A DNA stretch of 64,000 nucleotides from contig NZ_JAGFOA010000001.1 in assembly GCF_017592545.1 (NCBI RefSeq), positions 781,587 through 845,586 of the forward strand. The letters run 5' to 3'. The DNA comes from Microbacterium stercoris. Its GTDB lineage: Bacteria > Actinomycetota > Actinomycetes > Actinomycetales > Microbacteriaceae. The position numbers and the translations under genes are program-made. Of this stretch, positions 1 to 9,126 are shown one piece after another; the stretch's first letter is position 1, and every line of letters starts with the position of its first letter. Below the pieces are notes generated by a model, which was not told the origin of the DNA, did no database searches, and saw nothing but the letters and a program-made list of their open reading frames with translations.

Positions 1-2
1 AC

Positions 3-845
3 CTGCCGGCGTGGGTCGAGGAGCAGACCGGCGGCCGCATCCGTGCCTCCGACGTGCTGAGGATCGGTCTCGACGACATCCGGCTCGAGGGCGCGGATCA
101 CGTGCGCGAGCTGCTGAGAAAGGCCCACGACGGGCGGGTGGTCGTGGTCGACGCCGAGCGCGATGACGACCTGCGCATCGTCGCCGACGCCGTGCTGCGC
201 GCCGAGGCCGAGGGGCAGCGGTTCGTCTACCGGACGGGGCCGTCGTTCGTGCGCGCGCGGCTCGGGCAGTCGGCGAGCGCCCCCGTGCCCGCCGCATCTC
301 TGCGCGCCGAGGACGCCGTCGCCGGCGGCCTCGTCGTCGTGGGATCGCACGTGGCCATGACCACGCGTCAGCTTGAGCGGCTGATCGCCGCGCGCGACCC
401 GCTGGTCGTCGAACTCGACGCGAGCCGCCCGTCCGATCCGGGCCAGCAGCGCGCGCTGGCGGACGAGATCGTCAACGCGCTCGCTGAGCGCACCGTGGTC
501 TTCCGCACGAGCAGAACGCTCCGCCGCGGCCGCAGCGCCCAGGCGAGCCTCGCGATCGCCCGCGAGGTGAGCGCCGCGGTCGTCGACGTCGTGCGCGCGG
601 TGCTCGAGCGCACGCGCCCGGCCTTCCTCGTGGCCAAGGGCGGCATCACGTCGTCGGATGTGGCGACGGAAGCGCTCGGCATGAGCCGCGCGCGTGTGGA
701 GGGCACCGTGCTGCCCGGCATCGTGTCGGTGTGGCGCCCGATCGACGGCCTCGCCCCCGGCCTGCCCTACGTGGTCTTCGCCGGCAACGTCGGTGGCGAG
801 GACGGCCTGCTCGACGTCGTGAAGCGCGCGGAGCGCTCCGACTAG
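3..845 (+). CDS. Four-carbon acid sugar kinase family protein (DUF1537), 3' part only
   Basis: The reading frame is open to the window edge, so the gene starts upstream and only the last 280 residues are present. The apparent GTG at 54 is internal, because the frame before it reads on as LPAWVEEQTGG. The visible part matches the C-terminal nucleotide-binding domain of the DUF1537 (OtnK/DtnK/YgbK) kinases, with the ITSSDVA segment and the closing VFAGNVGGEDGLLDVVKR block typical of that family. Members phosphorylate four-carbon acid sugars such as 3-oxo-tetronates in the cytoplasm, feeding them to a decarboxylase or aldolase. The substrate here cannot be told without the upstream neighbours. 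Family assignment is good; the specific reaction is inferred. Confidence 0.82.
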   Translation: MPAWVEEQTGGRIRASDVLRIGLDDIRLEGADHVRELLRKAHDGRVVVVDAERDDDLRIVADAVLRAEAEGQRFVYRTGPSFVRARLGQSASAPVPAASLRAEDAVAGGLVVVGSHVAMTTRQLERLIAARDPLVVELDASRPSDPGQQRALADEIVNALAERTVVFRTSRTLRRGRSAQASLAIAREVSAAVVDVVRAVLERTRPAFLVAKGGITSSDVATEALGMSRARVEGTVLPGIVSVWRPIDGLAPGLPYVVFAGNVGGEDGLLDVVKRAERSD

Positions 846-884
846 CCGCGCCCACGCCCACCCGCCCGCCCGCCCGCTCGCCCC

Positions 885-986
885 GCGTCGTTCGTTGAGC
901 GAGCGAAGCGAGTCGAAACGCCCAAGCCCCCCGCTCGCCCGCGTCGTTCGTTGAGCGAGCGAAGCGAGTCGAAACGCCCAAGCCCC
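885..986. repeat. Two identical 46-bp copies of a dispersed intergenic repeat
   Basis: Identical 46-bp copies lie at 885-930 and 941-986, 10 bp apart. Each contains GTTGAGCGAGCGAAGCG and TCGAAACGCCCAAGCC. Relatives make up most of the two larger repeat patches near 46.3-47.2 kb and 51.7-51.9 kb. The second copy runs directly into the Shine-Dalgarno AAGGAG (987-992) of the next gene, so the repeat lies in its 5' leader. Confidence 0.85.
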
Positions 987-997
987 AAGGAGTCCTC

Positions 998-2029
998 ATG
1001 CAGTACCGCACCCTCGGCGCCGCGGGCGCCTCCGTCTCGCAGTTCGCCCTCGGCACCATGACATTCGGCCGGGAGACCTCCGAGGCCGAATCGCGCGAGA
1101 TGCTCGATCTCTACGTCGCCGCGGGCGGCAATCTCATCGACACCGCCGACATCTACGCGGATCGCGAGAGCGAGCGGATTGTCGGACGCTGGCTGAAGAG
1201 CGCCGCCGCGGAGGTGCGCGACAACCTCGTCATCGCGACGAAGGGCCGCTTCCCGACGGGTGGCGGGCCGAATCAGCTCGGGCTCTCGCGCAAGCATCTC
1301 GCGCAGGCGCTGGATGCCTCGCTGCAGCGCCTGGGTGTCGAGACGATCGATCTCTACCAGCTGCACTCCTGGGATCCGCACACCTCGGTCGAGGAGCAGC
1401 TCGAGTTCCTGACCGCAGCGGTCGCCGCCGGCAAGGTGCACTACGTGGGGCTGTCGAACGTCACCGCGTGGCAGCTGCAGCGGTACATGGATGTCGCCGA
1501 GTTCCGCCGGCTCGTGCGTCCGGTGACCATCCAGCCGCAGTACAACCTGCTGGCGCGCGAGATCGAGTGGGAGGTGCTGCCCGCAGCCGAGTTCAACGGG
1601 CTCGGCCTCCTGCCCTGGTCGCCGCTCGCCGGCGGCTGGCTCACCGGCAAGTACACGCGCGACGCCGTGCCTGCCGGCACGCGCCACGACGCGGCGCCCG
1701 GTGCCATGAACGGCCTCGACCGGCGCCGCTCCGAGGAGCGCACGTGGGCCGTGCTCGACGCGCTCGCCGCGGTCGCCGACGAGCACGGCGTGCCGCAAGG
1801 GCGGGTGGCGATCGCGTGGCTGGCGGGTCGATCGGGCGTCAGCTCGGTGATCCTCGGCGCCCGCACGCTCGCCCACCTCGAGGACAACCTCGCTTCCGGT
1901 GATGTTGTGCTGACGCCGCAGCAGCGGGAGCGCCTCGACGCGGCCAGCCTCCCGCACGTGGCCGACTACCCCTACGGCGAGCTCGGCCAGGAGCAGCGCA
2001 CGCGCCGCCTCCACGGCGGCCGCTGGTGA
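998..2029 (+). CDS. Aldo/keto reductase
   Basis: This is a 343-residue cytoplasmic NADPH-dependent oxidoreductase of the (beta/alpha)8 AKR superfamily. The catalytic tetrad is visible: Asp48 in LIDTADIY, Tyr53, Lys82 in IATKGRF and His123 in LYQLHSWDP. The GLSRKH segment and the overall length resemble the AKR11/AKR12-like bacterial members. The start is chosen from AAGGAG five bases upstream of the ATG. It follows a sugar-acid kinase and precedes a sugar cluster, so a role in carbohydrate metabolism is plausible, but the substrate is unknown. A second AKR from a different subgroup lies near 14.2 kb. Confidence 0.9.
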   Translation: MQYRTLGAAGASVSQFALGTMTFGRETSEAESREMLDLYVAAGGNLIDTADIYADRESERIVGRWLKSAAAEVRDNLVIATKGRFPTGGGPNQLGLSRKHLAQALDASLQRLGVETIDLYQLHSWDPHTSVEEQLEFLTAAVAAGKVHYVGLSNVTAWQLQRYMDVAEFRRLVRPVTIQPQYNLLAREIEWEVLPAAEFNGLGLLPWSPLAGGWLTGKYTRDAVPAGTRHDAAPGAMNGLDRRRSEERTWAVLDALAAVADEHGVPQGRVAIAWLAGRSGVSSVILGARTLAHLEDNLASGDVVLTPQQRERLDAASLPHVADYPYGELGQEQRTRRLHGGRW

Positions 2030-2091
2030 CATCCGCCCCACGGGCGCCGCTCACCGCGGTCGACGAGGACTGACGCGGCGAGAGCACCTCG

Positions 2092-2134
2092 AGACCGCGA
2101 GGGCACATCCGCGAGGATGCGCCCTCGCGGTCTT
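2092..2134. terminator. Bidirectional hairpin terminator between convergent genes
   Basis: A 19-bp stem (2092-2110 with 2116-2133, tetraloop GCGA) contains one A.C mismatch. It lies between the convergent aldo/keto reductase and LacI genes. There is no clear T-tract. The inner part GGCACATCC/GGATGCGCC, including the mismatch, recurs in the hairpin after rlmN at 12855-12910. Confidence 0.75.
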
Positions 2135-2143
2135 CGTGTGTTC

Positions 2144-3178
2144 TCAGGCCCCCGCCCACGCCCCCGCCCCCGCCGGCGCGGGTGCGAGGGTGTCGCCGGC
2201 GACGTACTCGCACGCGAGCAGGCGCTGCCGGGGCGCGTGATCCGGAGACAGGATCCGCTCGAGCAGCGCGTCGACGCCCCACTCGCCGAGCTCGGCACCC
2301 GGCGCGCGCAGGTAGGTCAGGCGCGGCTCTGCCATCTCGGCCATGTAGGCCGAGGTGCTCATCGAGACCACGCTGAGGTCGCGCGGCACCGACGTGCCGG
2401 CGTGGGCGAGGCCGATGAGCAGGCCCGCGGCCGCGTGCTCGTTCAGGATCACCACACCGGTGGTGCCGGGGTGATCGGTCAGGATCCGCTCGCCGAGCGC
2501 GCGCCCGGCGGCCGGGCTCTCGTCCACGCGGATCACCGTGGCCGGCCCGCCGATCTCGGTCACGGCCGTGCGGTAGGCGCTCTCCGCGCGCGTGCGGGCG
2601 GCGTGCTGATAGCCCGGCTCGCTGCCCGCGACGAACGCGATCCGCGTGTGGCCCAGGGCGTGCAGCCGCGCGACGGCATCGCGGGTGGTGGCGGCGAAGT
2701 CGATGTCGACGTAGCCGATGCCCTCGGGCTCGGCGGTGCGGCCGATCATCGCGAAGGGCACCCCCGCGGTGCGCAGCGCGTCCACGCGCGGGTCCTCGAG
2801 CTGCACCTCCATCAGCAGCACGCCGTCGACGAGTCCCGTGCGGGCGAGCACGGCCACCTGCTCCGCGTCGTTGCCGATCGGCCACATCACGAGGTCGTAG
2901 CCCTGTTCGCGCGCGCGCCGCGAGGCGCCGGTGAAGAACGCGACGGCCGTGGGCGTGAGCGGGCGCTCCAGCGCGGGGTAGAGCATGGCGATGATGCGGG
3001 TGTGTCCGCGTCGGGCGAGGGCGGCGCCGAGCGGGTTGCGGTGGAAGCCGAGCGCGAGCATGGCCTCTTCGACGCGCTCGCGCGTCTCGTCGCGCACGGG
3101 CTTGCTGCCGTTGACGACGAAGGACACCGTGGCCACCGACACGCCTGCGCGCTGGGCGACATCACGCATCGTGACCAT
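2144..3178 (-). CDS. LacI-family transcriptional regulator of the adjacent sugar cluster
   Basis: This is a 344-residue repressor of the LacI/GalR family. The N-terminus has the helix-turn-helix RDVAQRAGVSVATVSFVVNG and a hinge helix around RNPLGAALARRGH. A periplasmic-binding-protein-like ligand domain follows. The start at 3178 is chosen because GAGGAGGAG precedes it and the HTH begins three residues later; an upstream extension in the same frame has no support. It is divergent from the ABC transporter genes, with palindromic AAACG/CGTTT sites in between, so it most likely represses that operon until a sugar or derivative binds. The ligand is unknown. Confidence 0.92.
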   Translation of the reverse strand: MVTMRDVAQRAGVSVATVSFVVNGSKPVRDETRERVEEAMLALGFHRNPLGAALARRGHTRIIAMLYPALERPLTPTAVAFFTGASRRAREQGYDLVMWPIGNDAEQVAVLARTGLVDGVLLMEVQLEDPRVDALRTAGVPFAMIGRTAEPEGIGYVDIDFAATTRDAVARLHALGHTRIAFVAGSEPGYQHAARTRAESAYRTAVTEIGGPATVIRVDESPAAGRALGERILTDHPGTTGVVILNEHAAAGLLIGLAHAGTSVPRDLSVVSMSTSAYMAEMAEPRLTYLRAPGAELGEWGVDALLERILSPDHAPRQRLLACEYVAGDTLAPAPAGAGAWAGA

Positions 3179-3230
3179 CCGCTCCTCCTCGCTGAATCGT
3201 ACGGTGCGCCGGATCCGTCCCTTTCGGGTG

Positions 3231-3297
3231 TTGACAGCGGCGACCGTCCCATGCACGATACTGACACAGCGGTTAAACGCATAACTTAAACGTTTGA
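3231..3297 (+). promoter_or_regulatory. Promoter and LacI-type operators for the ABC transporter operon
   Basis: A consensus -35 TTGACA lies at 3231-3236. A weak -10 GATACT is at 3257-3262, with a spacing of 20 that is long, so the -10 is uncertain. Downstream, TTAAACGTTTGA at 3286-3297 is a near-perfect palindrome with the central CG usual for LacI-family operators. A related half site, TTAAACGCATAA, lies at 3273-3284. Both sites sit between the promoter and the start codon, a position suited to repression. Confidence 0.65.
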
Positions 3298-3331
3298 CCA
3301 TCCCCCTCAACGCACTGACAAAGGAGTCATC

Positions 3332-4558
3332 ATGCGCCGCAATCGCACCCTCATGACCGTCGCGGCCCTCGCCGCGGCGCCGCTGATCCTCGCCTCCTGC
3401 TCAGGCGGCGGAGCGAACGGCGGCGGCGACGCCGGCGGCGAGGTCGACTCGCTGACCATGCTCGACTACTGGAACAACGAGCCCGACAAGACGATCATGC
3501 AGGGCGTCATCGACGACTGCGCCGAGGAGATCGGCGTCGAGATCGAGCGCGAGACCGTGCCGGGCAAGGACCTGATCCAGAAGGTGCTGCAGCGGTCGTC
3601 GTCCAAGACGCTCCCCGACATCCTGATGCTCGACAACCCCGACGTGCAGGAGATCGCCGCGACCGGCGGCCTCGCGCCGCTCAGCCGCTTCGAAGTCGAC
3701 ACCGACGGCTTCGCGCAGGGCATCCTGGACGCCGCCACCTACGAGGACGAGATCTACGGCCTCGCCCCCGCCGTCAACACCCTCGGGATCTTCTACAACA
3801 AGACCCTGCTCGACGAGGCGGGCATCGAGCCGCCGAAGACGTGGGACGACCTGAAGGCCGCGTCGGCTGCGCTCACCGAGGGCGACCGCTACGGTGTCGC
3901 CTTCTCGGCCATCGCCACGTACGAGGGCGCCTGGCAGTTCCTGCCGTTCATGTGGACGAACGGCGGCGACGAGACGGATCTGCAGACCCCCGAGGTCGCC
4001 GAGGCTCTGCAGCTGTGGGTCGACCTGGTCAAGGACGGATCCGCCTCCGAAGGTGTCGTCAACTGGTCGCAGGCCGACGTGAAGGACCAGTTCGTCGCCG
4101 GCAAGGCCGCGATGATGGTCAACGGCCCGTGGCAGATCCCCGCCCTCGCCGACACCGACTTCGAGTGGGGCTCGGTGCTCGTGCCCGTCAACGAGGAGGG
4201 TCAGACCCCCGTGGCGCCGCTCGGCGGCGAGGTGCTCACCGTCCCCGAGACCGGCGACGAGGCGCGTCAGGCCAAGGCCGCCGAGTTCATCGGCTGCATC
4301 ACCAACGAGGACAACTCGATGGCCGTGGCCGAGGCCCGCTTCATGGTGCCCACGCGCACCGACCTCGTCGACGCCTACGTCGAGAAGGTGCCGTCGATGG
4401 AGGCCTTCACGCAGCAGGTCGTCGACGCCCGCTCGCGCACCGGCAAGCTCGGCGAGGAGTGGCCGACCGTCGCCACCGTCATCTACAACGCCGTGCAGCT
4501 GGCGATCACGGGCGAAGCCGAGCCCGCAGAGGCGCTCGAGCAGGCTGCGCGCGGCTGA
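3332..4558 (+). CDS. ABC transporter sugar-binding lipoprotein (family 1)
   Basis: This 408-residue extracytoplasmic solute-binding protein captures a sugar for the two permeases that follow. The signal peptide ends in a lipobox, LASC at residues 20-23, so Cys23 should be lipidated and hold the protein on the outer face of the membrane. The motif YWNNEPDKTIMQ and a segment FMWTNGGDE are typical of carbohydrate family 1 binding proteins (MalE/UgpB-like). The SD AAAGGAG precedes the ATG. It is the first gene of the operon. Specificity is unknown; the ThuA and Gfo/Idh neighbours suggest a disaccharide or glycoside. Confidence 0.93.
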   Translation: MRRNRTLMTVAALAAAPLILASCSGGGANGGGDAGGEVDSLTMLDYWNNEPDKTIMQGVIDDCAEEIGVEIERETVPGKDLIQKVLQRSSSKTLPDILMLDNPDVQEIAATGGLAPLSRFEVDTDGFAQGILDAATYEDEIYGLAPAVNTLGIFYNKTLLDEAGIEPPKTWDDLKAASAALTEGDRYGVAFSAIATYEGAWQFLPFMWTNGGDETDLQTPEVAEALQLWVDLVKDGSASEGVVNWSQADVKDQFVAGKAAMMVNGPWQIPALADTDFEWGSVLVPVNEEGQTPVAPLGGEVLTVPETGDEARQAKAAEFIGCITNEDNSMAVAEARFMVPTRTDLVDAYVEKVPSMEAFTQQVVDARSRTGKLGEEWPTVATVIYNAVQLAITGEAEPAEALEQAARG

Positions 4559-4562
4559 TCCG

Positions 4563-5474
4563 ATGACGACCGCTGTGCTGTCCTCGCGGCGCCGCCGGGT
4601 GCGCCGCGAGGACGTGATCAAGGCGCTGTTCGTGGTGCCCGCCGCGATCTACATCGCGCTGTTCTTCGGCTACCCCGTGGTCAAGAACATCCTGATGGGG
4701 TTCCAGGACTACACGACCAAGACCTTCTTCACGGGCGAGGCCCCCTGGGTGGGCTTCCAGAACTACGTCACGGCCCTCACGAGCGGTCTGTTCTGGCCCG
4801 CCATGGCGAACACGCTGCTGTTCACGCTCGGGTCTCTCCTGGGTCAGTTCGTGATCGGGATGGGACTGGCGGTGTTCTTCCGCCGCCAGTTCCCCCTCAG
4901 CGGGTTCCTGCGCGCCATGCTGCTGCTGCCGTGGCTGCTGCCGCTCATCGTGTCGAGCGCCACCTGGCGCGCCATCCTCGACAAGGACAGCGGCATCCTG
5001 AACCAGGCGCTCGGCGCCATCGGGATCGACGCGGTGCCGTGGCTCACGAGCCCCGACGTCGCGCTCATCGCGGTGATCCTGGTCAACATCTGGGTCGGCA
5101 TCCCCTTCAACGTGACGCTGCTCTACGGCGGACTGCAGGACATCCCCGAGGAGCTCTACGAGGCCGCATCGCTCGACGGCGCCACGGGATGGAAGGCCTT
5201 CTGGCACATCACGCTGCCGAACCTGCGCCCCGTCATGAGCGTGGTGCTCGTGCTGGGCGTCGTGTACACGCTCAAGGTGCTCGACGTGATCCTGGGCCTC
5301 ACCGGCGGAGGCCCCGCGAACGCGACGCAGACCATCGCGATCCGCGCCTACCAGACGTCGTTCGTCGACTTCGAGTTCGGCGTCGGCGCGGCCTTCAGCA
5401 ACATCCTGATCCTGCTGTCGCTTGTGTTCGCACTCATCTACCTGCGGTCGAACCGCAAGGCCGTCGACGAGTGA
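4563..5474 (+). CDS. Sugar ABC transporter permease, MalF/UgpA type
   Basis: This 303-residue inner-membrane permease has about six membrane segments, starting at FVVPAAIYIALFFGYPVV. The EAA loop that contacts the ATPase is visible around residues 195-222 (EELYEAASLDGA followed by FWHITLPNLRP). It starts four bases after the binding-protein stop, so translation is probably coupled. It forms the channel with the next gene. No ATPase gene is in the operon, so a shared MsmK/MsiK-like ATPase encoded elsewhere is likely to energise it. Confidence 0.93.
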   Translation: MTTAVLSSRRRRVRREDVIKALFVVPAAIYIALFFGYPVVKNILMGFQDYTTKTFFTGEAPWVGFQNYVTALTSGLFWPAMANTLLFTLGSLLGQFVIGMGLAVFFRRQFPLSGFLRAMLLLPWLLPLIVSSATWRAILDKDSGILNQALGAIGIDAVPWLTSPDVALIAVILVNIWVGIPFNVTLLYGGLQDIPEELYEAASLDGATGWKAFWHITLPNLRPVMSVVLVLGVVYTLKVLDVILGLTGGGPANATQTIAIRAYQTSFVDFEFGVGAAFSNILILLSLVFALIYLRSNRKAVDE

Positions 5475-5490
5475 TCCGGAAGGAGAGATC

Positions 5491-6351
5491 ATGACCACCG
5501 CCCTGATCACCGTCGACCCCCGGGCCGCGCGGCGTCACCGCTCCCGCAGCTCCCGCAGTCGTCTGTCGACCGTCGTCGGCGTTGTGCTGCTGGCCATCAT
5601 GCTGTTCCCCGTCTACTGGATGGTGAACACGTCGCTGCAGCCGTCCGGCAACACCCTCAACGCCGGGCTGATCCCCTGGAACCCGAGCTTCGCGGGGTAC
5701 GAGCAGGCCATCGCGGATCAGGGCGGCAACCTGCTCACGAGCCTCATCGTGTCGGTCGGCTCGGTGATCGTCTGCCTCGCGATCTCGGCGCCGGCCGCCT
5801 ACGCGCTCGCGCAGTTCCGGTACCGCTGGATCAACGTGGCGCTGCTGGTGATCCTGATCGCGCAGATGATCCCGGGCATCGTGATCGCCAACGCGCTCTA
5901 CGCCGCCTACAACGACCTCGGGCTGCTCAACACCGTCGTCGGGCTCATCCTCGCGGACGCCTCGCACTCGGTGCCGTTCGCGATCCTCGTGCTGCGCGCG
6001 TTCATGATGAGCCTGCACCCGTCGATCCTCGAGGCGGCGCGCGTGGACGGCGCAGGCCCCGTCCGCGCGTTCTGGTCGATCGCGCTGCCGATCGCCAAGA
6101 ACGCGCTGATCACCGCCGGGCTGTTCGCGTTCCTCTTCGCGTGGAGCGACTTCCTGTTCGCGCTGACGCTGACCACCACCGAGGACCTGCGCCCCGTCAC
6201 CCTCGGCATCTACTCGTACCTCGGCACGCAGGTCGCCAACTGGGGAGCGGTGATGGCCACCGCCGTGCTGTCGTCGCTGCCGGCGATCGTGCTGCTGCTC
6301 GTCGCCCAGCGCTACATTGCGGCAGGCGCGATGGGCGGCGCCGTCAAATGA
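5491..6351 (+). CDS. Sugar ABC transporter permease, MalG/UgpE type
   Basis: This 286-residue partner permease has six predicted membrane segments and the EAA loop at about residues 176-200 ([19 protein letters not shown]). The start at 5491 is supported by GAAGGAGAG just upstream; the in-frame ATG at 5422 lies inside the preceding permease gene and is rejected. The short basic N-terminus ([12 protein letters not shown]) is cytoplasmic. It works with the preceding permease and the lipoprotein in carbohydrate uptake. Confidence 0.93.
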   Translation: MTTALITVDPRAARRHRSRSSRSRLSTVVGVVLLAIMLFPVYWMVNTSLQPSGNTLNAGLIPWNPSFAGYEQAIADQGGNLLTSLIVSVGSVIVCLAISAPAAYALAQFRYRWINVALLVILIAQMIPGIVIANALYAAYNDLGLLNTVVGLILADASHSVPFAILVLRAFMMSLHPSILEAARVDGAGPVRAFWSIALPIAKNALITAGLFAFLFAWSDFLFALTLTTTEDLRPVTLGIYSYLGTQVANWGAVMATAVLSSLPAIVLLLVAQRYIAAGAMGGAVK

Positions 6352-6389
6352 CCTCACACATCTCGAACACCCAAGAGAAGGAGACCGCC

Positions 6390-7181
6390 ATGTCGGCGCT
6401 CACCCCCGAATACCCCGTCCGCGTCGTCGTGTGGGGGGAGAACCGCCACGAGCAGGTGCAGCAGAACGTGCGCGACATCTACCCCGACGGCATGCACACC
6501 ACGATCAAGGAGGGCATCGAGGAGAACCTCGGCGACCGGGCGATCGTGCAGACGGTGACCCTCGACGACCCCGAGCACGGCCTCACCGAGGAGCTGCTCG
6601 CGCAGACCGACGTGCTGGTGTGGTGGGGACACGCGGCGCACGGCGAGGTGGCGGACGAGGTCGTCGAGCGCGTGCACAAGCACGTGCTGGCCGGCATGGG
6701 GCTCGTGGTGCTTCACTCGGGCCACTGGTCGAAGATCTTCGGCAAGCTGATGGGCACCTCGTGCACCCTCCGCTGGCGCTCGAAGAACGACCGCGAGATC
6801 GTCTGGACGGTCGATCCGACCCATCCGATCGCGCGCGGCATCCCGCACCCGTTCCTCATCCCCGCGCAGGAGATGTACGGCGAGTTCTTCGACGTTCCCG
6901 CGCCCGACGAGCTGATCTTCCTGTCGACCTTCACGGGCGGCGAGGTGTTCCGTAGCGGCATGACCTACCGCCGCGGCTTCGGCAAGATCTTCTACTTCAG
7001 CCCCGGCGACCAGGACTACCCGGTCTACCACCAGGCCGAGGTGCGCAAGGTCATCGCGAACGGCGTGGAGTGGGCGAAGACCCTGCGGCCCGAGCGCGCC
7101 GACCCGGTGCTGCTGCGCTACGACGCCGAGGACTTCTACAACGGTCACGGCTACGGCGGAGCGATGCACAATGACGACTGA
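6390..7181 (+). CDS. ThuA-like protein (trehalose utilization family)
   Basis: This 263-residue protein of the ThuA family has a class I glutamine-amidotransferase-like fold and is cytoplasmic. Visible landmarks are [11 protein letters not shown], the [11 protein letters not shown] segment and [11 protein letters not shown]. In Sinorhizobium, ThuA acts with the Gfo/Idh protein ThuB in trehalose and related disaccharide breakdown through a 3-keto intermediate. The gene here is likewise followed by a Gfo/Idh gene, which it overlaps by 11 bases. SD AGAAGGAG supports the start at 6390. The exact reaction is inferred from the family. Confidence 0.88.
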   Translation: MSALTPEYPVRVVVWGENRHEQVQQNVRDIYPDGMHTTIKEGIEENLGDRAIVQTVTLDDPEHGLTEELLAQTDVLVWWGHAAHGEVADEVVERVHKHVLAGMGLVVLHSGHWSKIFGKLMGTSCTLRWRSKNDREIVWTVDPTHPIARGIPHPFLIPAQEMYGEFFDVPAPDELIFLSTFTGGEVFRSGMTYRRGFGKIFYFSPGDQDYPVYHQAEVRKVIANGVEWAKTLRPERADPVLLRYDAEDFYNGHGYGGAMHNDD

Positions 7182-8244
7182 GGCCACCCCGATCCGCCTC
7201 GTGCAGGTCGGCGCGGGCGGGATGGGCCAGGCCTGGCTGCGCACCATCGCGGCCGAGCCGGGCGCCGAGCTCGTCGGCCTCGTCGACCTCAACGTGACCG
7301 CGGCCGAGCAGGCGCTCGCCGCGCACGGCCTCTCGGGCGTCGTCGTGGGAACGAGCGTCGCCGAGGTCGCCGCCGCGACGGGTGCCGACGCCGTGGTCAA
7401 CGTCACGGTGCCGGTCGCCCATCTGCCGGTGAACGTCGAGGCGCTCGCCTCGGGCCTGCCCGTGCTGTGCGAGAAGCCCGCCGCCCCCACCGTCGCCGAT
7501 GCCCTGCGTCAGGCCGCCGCGGCCGAGGCGCATGGCCGACTGCTGATGATCAGCCAGTCGCGCCGCTACTACGCGGCGCTCGACGCCCTGCGTGCGGAGG
7601 TGCGTGAGCTCGGTGCGATCGGATCCGTCGTCACCGAGTTCTACAAGGCGCCGCACTTCGGGGGCTTCCGCGAGGAGATGGATCACGTGCTGCTCGTCGA
7701 CATGGCGATCCACGCGTTCGACGCCGCGCGCTACGTGACGGGGGCCGATCCGGTGTCGGTGTACTGCGAGGAGCACAACCCGCCGTGGTCGTGGTTCCAG
7801 GCCGACGCCAACGCCCACGCGGTGTTCTCGTTCGACGACGGCTCGCGCTTCGTCTTCACCGGCAGCTGGTGCGCGCCGGGCCTGGAGACGTCGTGGAACG
7901 GATCGTGGCGCATCAGCGCCGAGCGCGGCTCGGCGGCCTGGGACGGCGGATCGCACGTGAGCGTCGAGACCGACGCCCTGCGCGAGCGGGACATCGCCCC
8001 GGCCGCGAAGGAGGAGATCGCCGGATCGCTGGCCGAGTTCCTCGACGCCCTGCGCACCGGGGCCGAGCCCTCGGGATCCGCACGCCAGAACGTGCGCAGT
8101 CTCGCCATGGTCGAGGCCGCGGTGCGCTCGGCCGAGACCGGGGCGCGCGTGCGCATCGACGAGGTGCTCGCGGAGGCGCACGCCCTCGCGATCGCGACCG
8201 AGACGGATCCGGATGTCCGCGCGGTCCTGGAGCGCACCGCCTGA
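7171..8244 (+). CDS. Gfo/Idh/MocA family oxidoreductase
   Basis: This is a 357-residue NAD(P)-dependent sugar oxidoreductase. The N-terminal Rossmann motif is [10 protein letters not shown], the EKP motif (CEKPAAP) lies near residue 106 and the substrate-domain segment [14 protein letters not shown] is present. It overlaps the ThuA gene by 11 bases, which implies a joint function such as oxidation or reduction of a keto-glycoside. The stop region is duplicated: a 12-bp direct repeat spans the TGA (8234-8245) and recurs at 8251-8262. The substrate is unknown. Confidence 0.9.
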   Translation: MTTEATPIRLVQVGAGGMGQAWLRTIAAEPGAELVGLVDLNVTAAEQALAAHGLSGVVVGTSVAEVAAATGADAVVNVTVPVAHLPVNVEALASGLPVLCEKPAAPTVADALRQAAAAEAHGRLLMISQSRRYYAALDALRAEVRELGAIGSVVTEFYKAPHFGGFREEMDHVLLVDMAIHAFDAARYVTGADPVSVYCEEHNPPWSWFQADANAHAVFSFDDGSRFVFTGSWCAPGLETSWNGSWRISAERGSAAWDGGSHVSVETDALRERDIAPAAKEEIAGSLAEFLDALRTGAEPSGSARQNVRSLAMVEAAVRSAETGARVRIDEVLAEAHALAIATETDPDVRAVLERTA

Positions 8245-8265
8245 GCGCGCGCACCGCCTGAGGCG

Positions 8266-8305
8266 CCGGGGGATCCAGGTTTTCGCGCAAAATGCCGTCC
8301 CCCGG
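8266..8305 (+). terminator. Stem-loop inside the sugar operon, possible attenuator
   Basis: An 8-bp perfect stem (CCGGGGGA at 8266-8273 with TCCCCCGG at 8298-8305) encloses a 24-nt loop that contains the symmetric TTTTCGCGCAAAA. There is no T-tract. It lies in the only sizeable gap of the operon (141 bp) and may reduce readthrough or act as an mRNA stability element. Confidence 0.4.
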
Positions 8306-8328
8306 CCCGCGCCGCCCTCCGCGCCCGC

Positions 8329-8334
8329 TAACCT
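8329..8334 (+). promoter_or_regulatory. Candidate internal promoter, -10 TAACCT
   Basis: The hexamer TAACCT in the context GCTAACCT is identical to the -10 of the membrane-protein gene at 32942. It lies 51 bases before the second ThuA-like gene, which has its own strong SD (AAAGGAG). A separate transcript for the second half of the operon is therefore possible. No good -35 is visible. Confidence 0.4.
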
Positions 8335-8385
8335 CGACCCCGCGTGCCCGCGCGCGCCAGACAGAGAAGTCACAAAGGAGAATCC

Positions 8386-9126
8386 ATGTCGGATACGACC
8401 CCGATTCGTCGCGCGCTGGTCGTGCGCGGCGGATGGGACGGCCATCACCCCGTCGAAGCCACCGAGCTGTTCATCCCGTTCCTGGAGGAATCGGGATTCG
8501 AGGTGCGCGTCGAGGAGAGCCCGGCGGTCTACGCCGACGGCGACTACATGGCGACGGTCGACCTGATCCTGCAGTCCAACACGATGAACACCATCGAGAA
8601 GGACGAGTTCTGGGGCCTGCGCGGCGCGATCGAGAACGGCACCGGATTCGGCGGATGGCACGGCGGCATCGCCGACTCCTACCGCAACAGCAGCGACTAC
8701 CTGCAGCTGGTCGGCGGCCAGTTCGCCACGCACCCGGGCCGCCACCCGGAGGAGCGCCCCGGCGACGAGCGCGACAACTACCTGCCGTACACGGTGAACA
8801 TCACCGACCTCGGGCGCGAGCACGAGATCACGGCCGGCATCGACGACTTCGAGCTGAACACCGAGCAGTACTGGGTGCTGCACGACGACCTGATCGACGT
8901 GCTGGCGACCACCACGCATCCGACGCAGCCGTACCACCCGTGGCACCGGCCGATCACGTCGCCCGCGGTGTGGACGCGCCTGTGGGGCAAGGGCCGCATC
9001 TTCGTCGCGACGCCCGGGCACTCGATCGACGTGCTGCAGGACGAGAACGTGCGCACGATCATCGAGCGCGGGCTGCTGTGGGCCGCGCGTCCGGCCGGTG
9101 CCGGGTCCGCGGGAGCCGACGCGTGA
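8386..9126 (+). CDS. Second ThuA-like protein
   Basis: This 246-residue ThuA-family protein is clearly diverged from the one at 6390. Landmarks are VVRGGWDGHHPVEATELF at the N-terminus, GFGGWHGGIADSYR in the middle and a C-terminal GKGRIFVATPGHSIDV with a conserved His. SD AAAGGAG supports the start at 8386; the GTG 42 bases upstream lacks one. It overlaps the next Gfo/Idh gene by four bases (GTGA), so the two are probably translated together and act in one pathway. The substrate is inferred to be an oxidised sugar or glycoside. Confidence 0.87.
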   Translation: MSDTTPIRRALVVRGGWDGHHPVEATELFIPFLEESGFEVRVEESPAVYADGDYMATVDLILQSNTMNTIEKDEFWGLRGAIENGTGFGGWHGGIADSYRNSSDYLQLVGGQFATHPGRHPEERPGDERDNYLPYTVNITDLGREHEITAGIDDFELNTEQYWVLHDDLIDVLATTTHPTQPYHPWHRPITSPAVWTRLWGKGRIFVATPGHSIDVLQDENVRTIIERGLLWAARPAGAGSAGADA

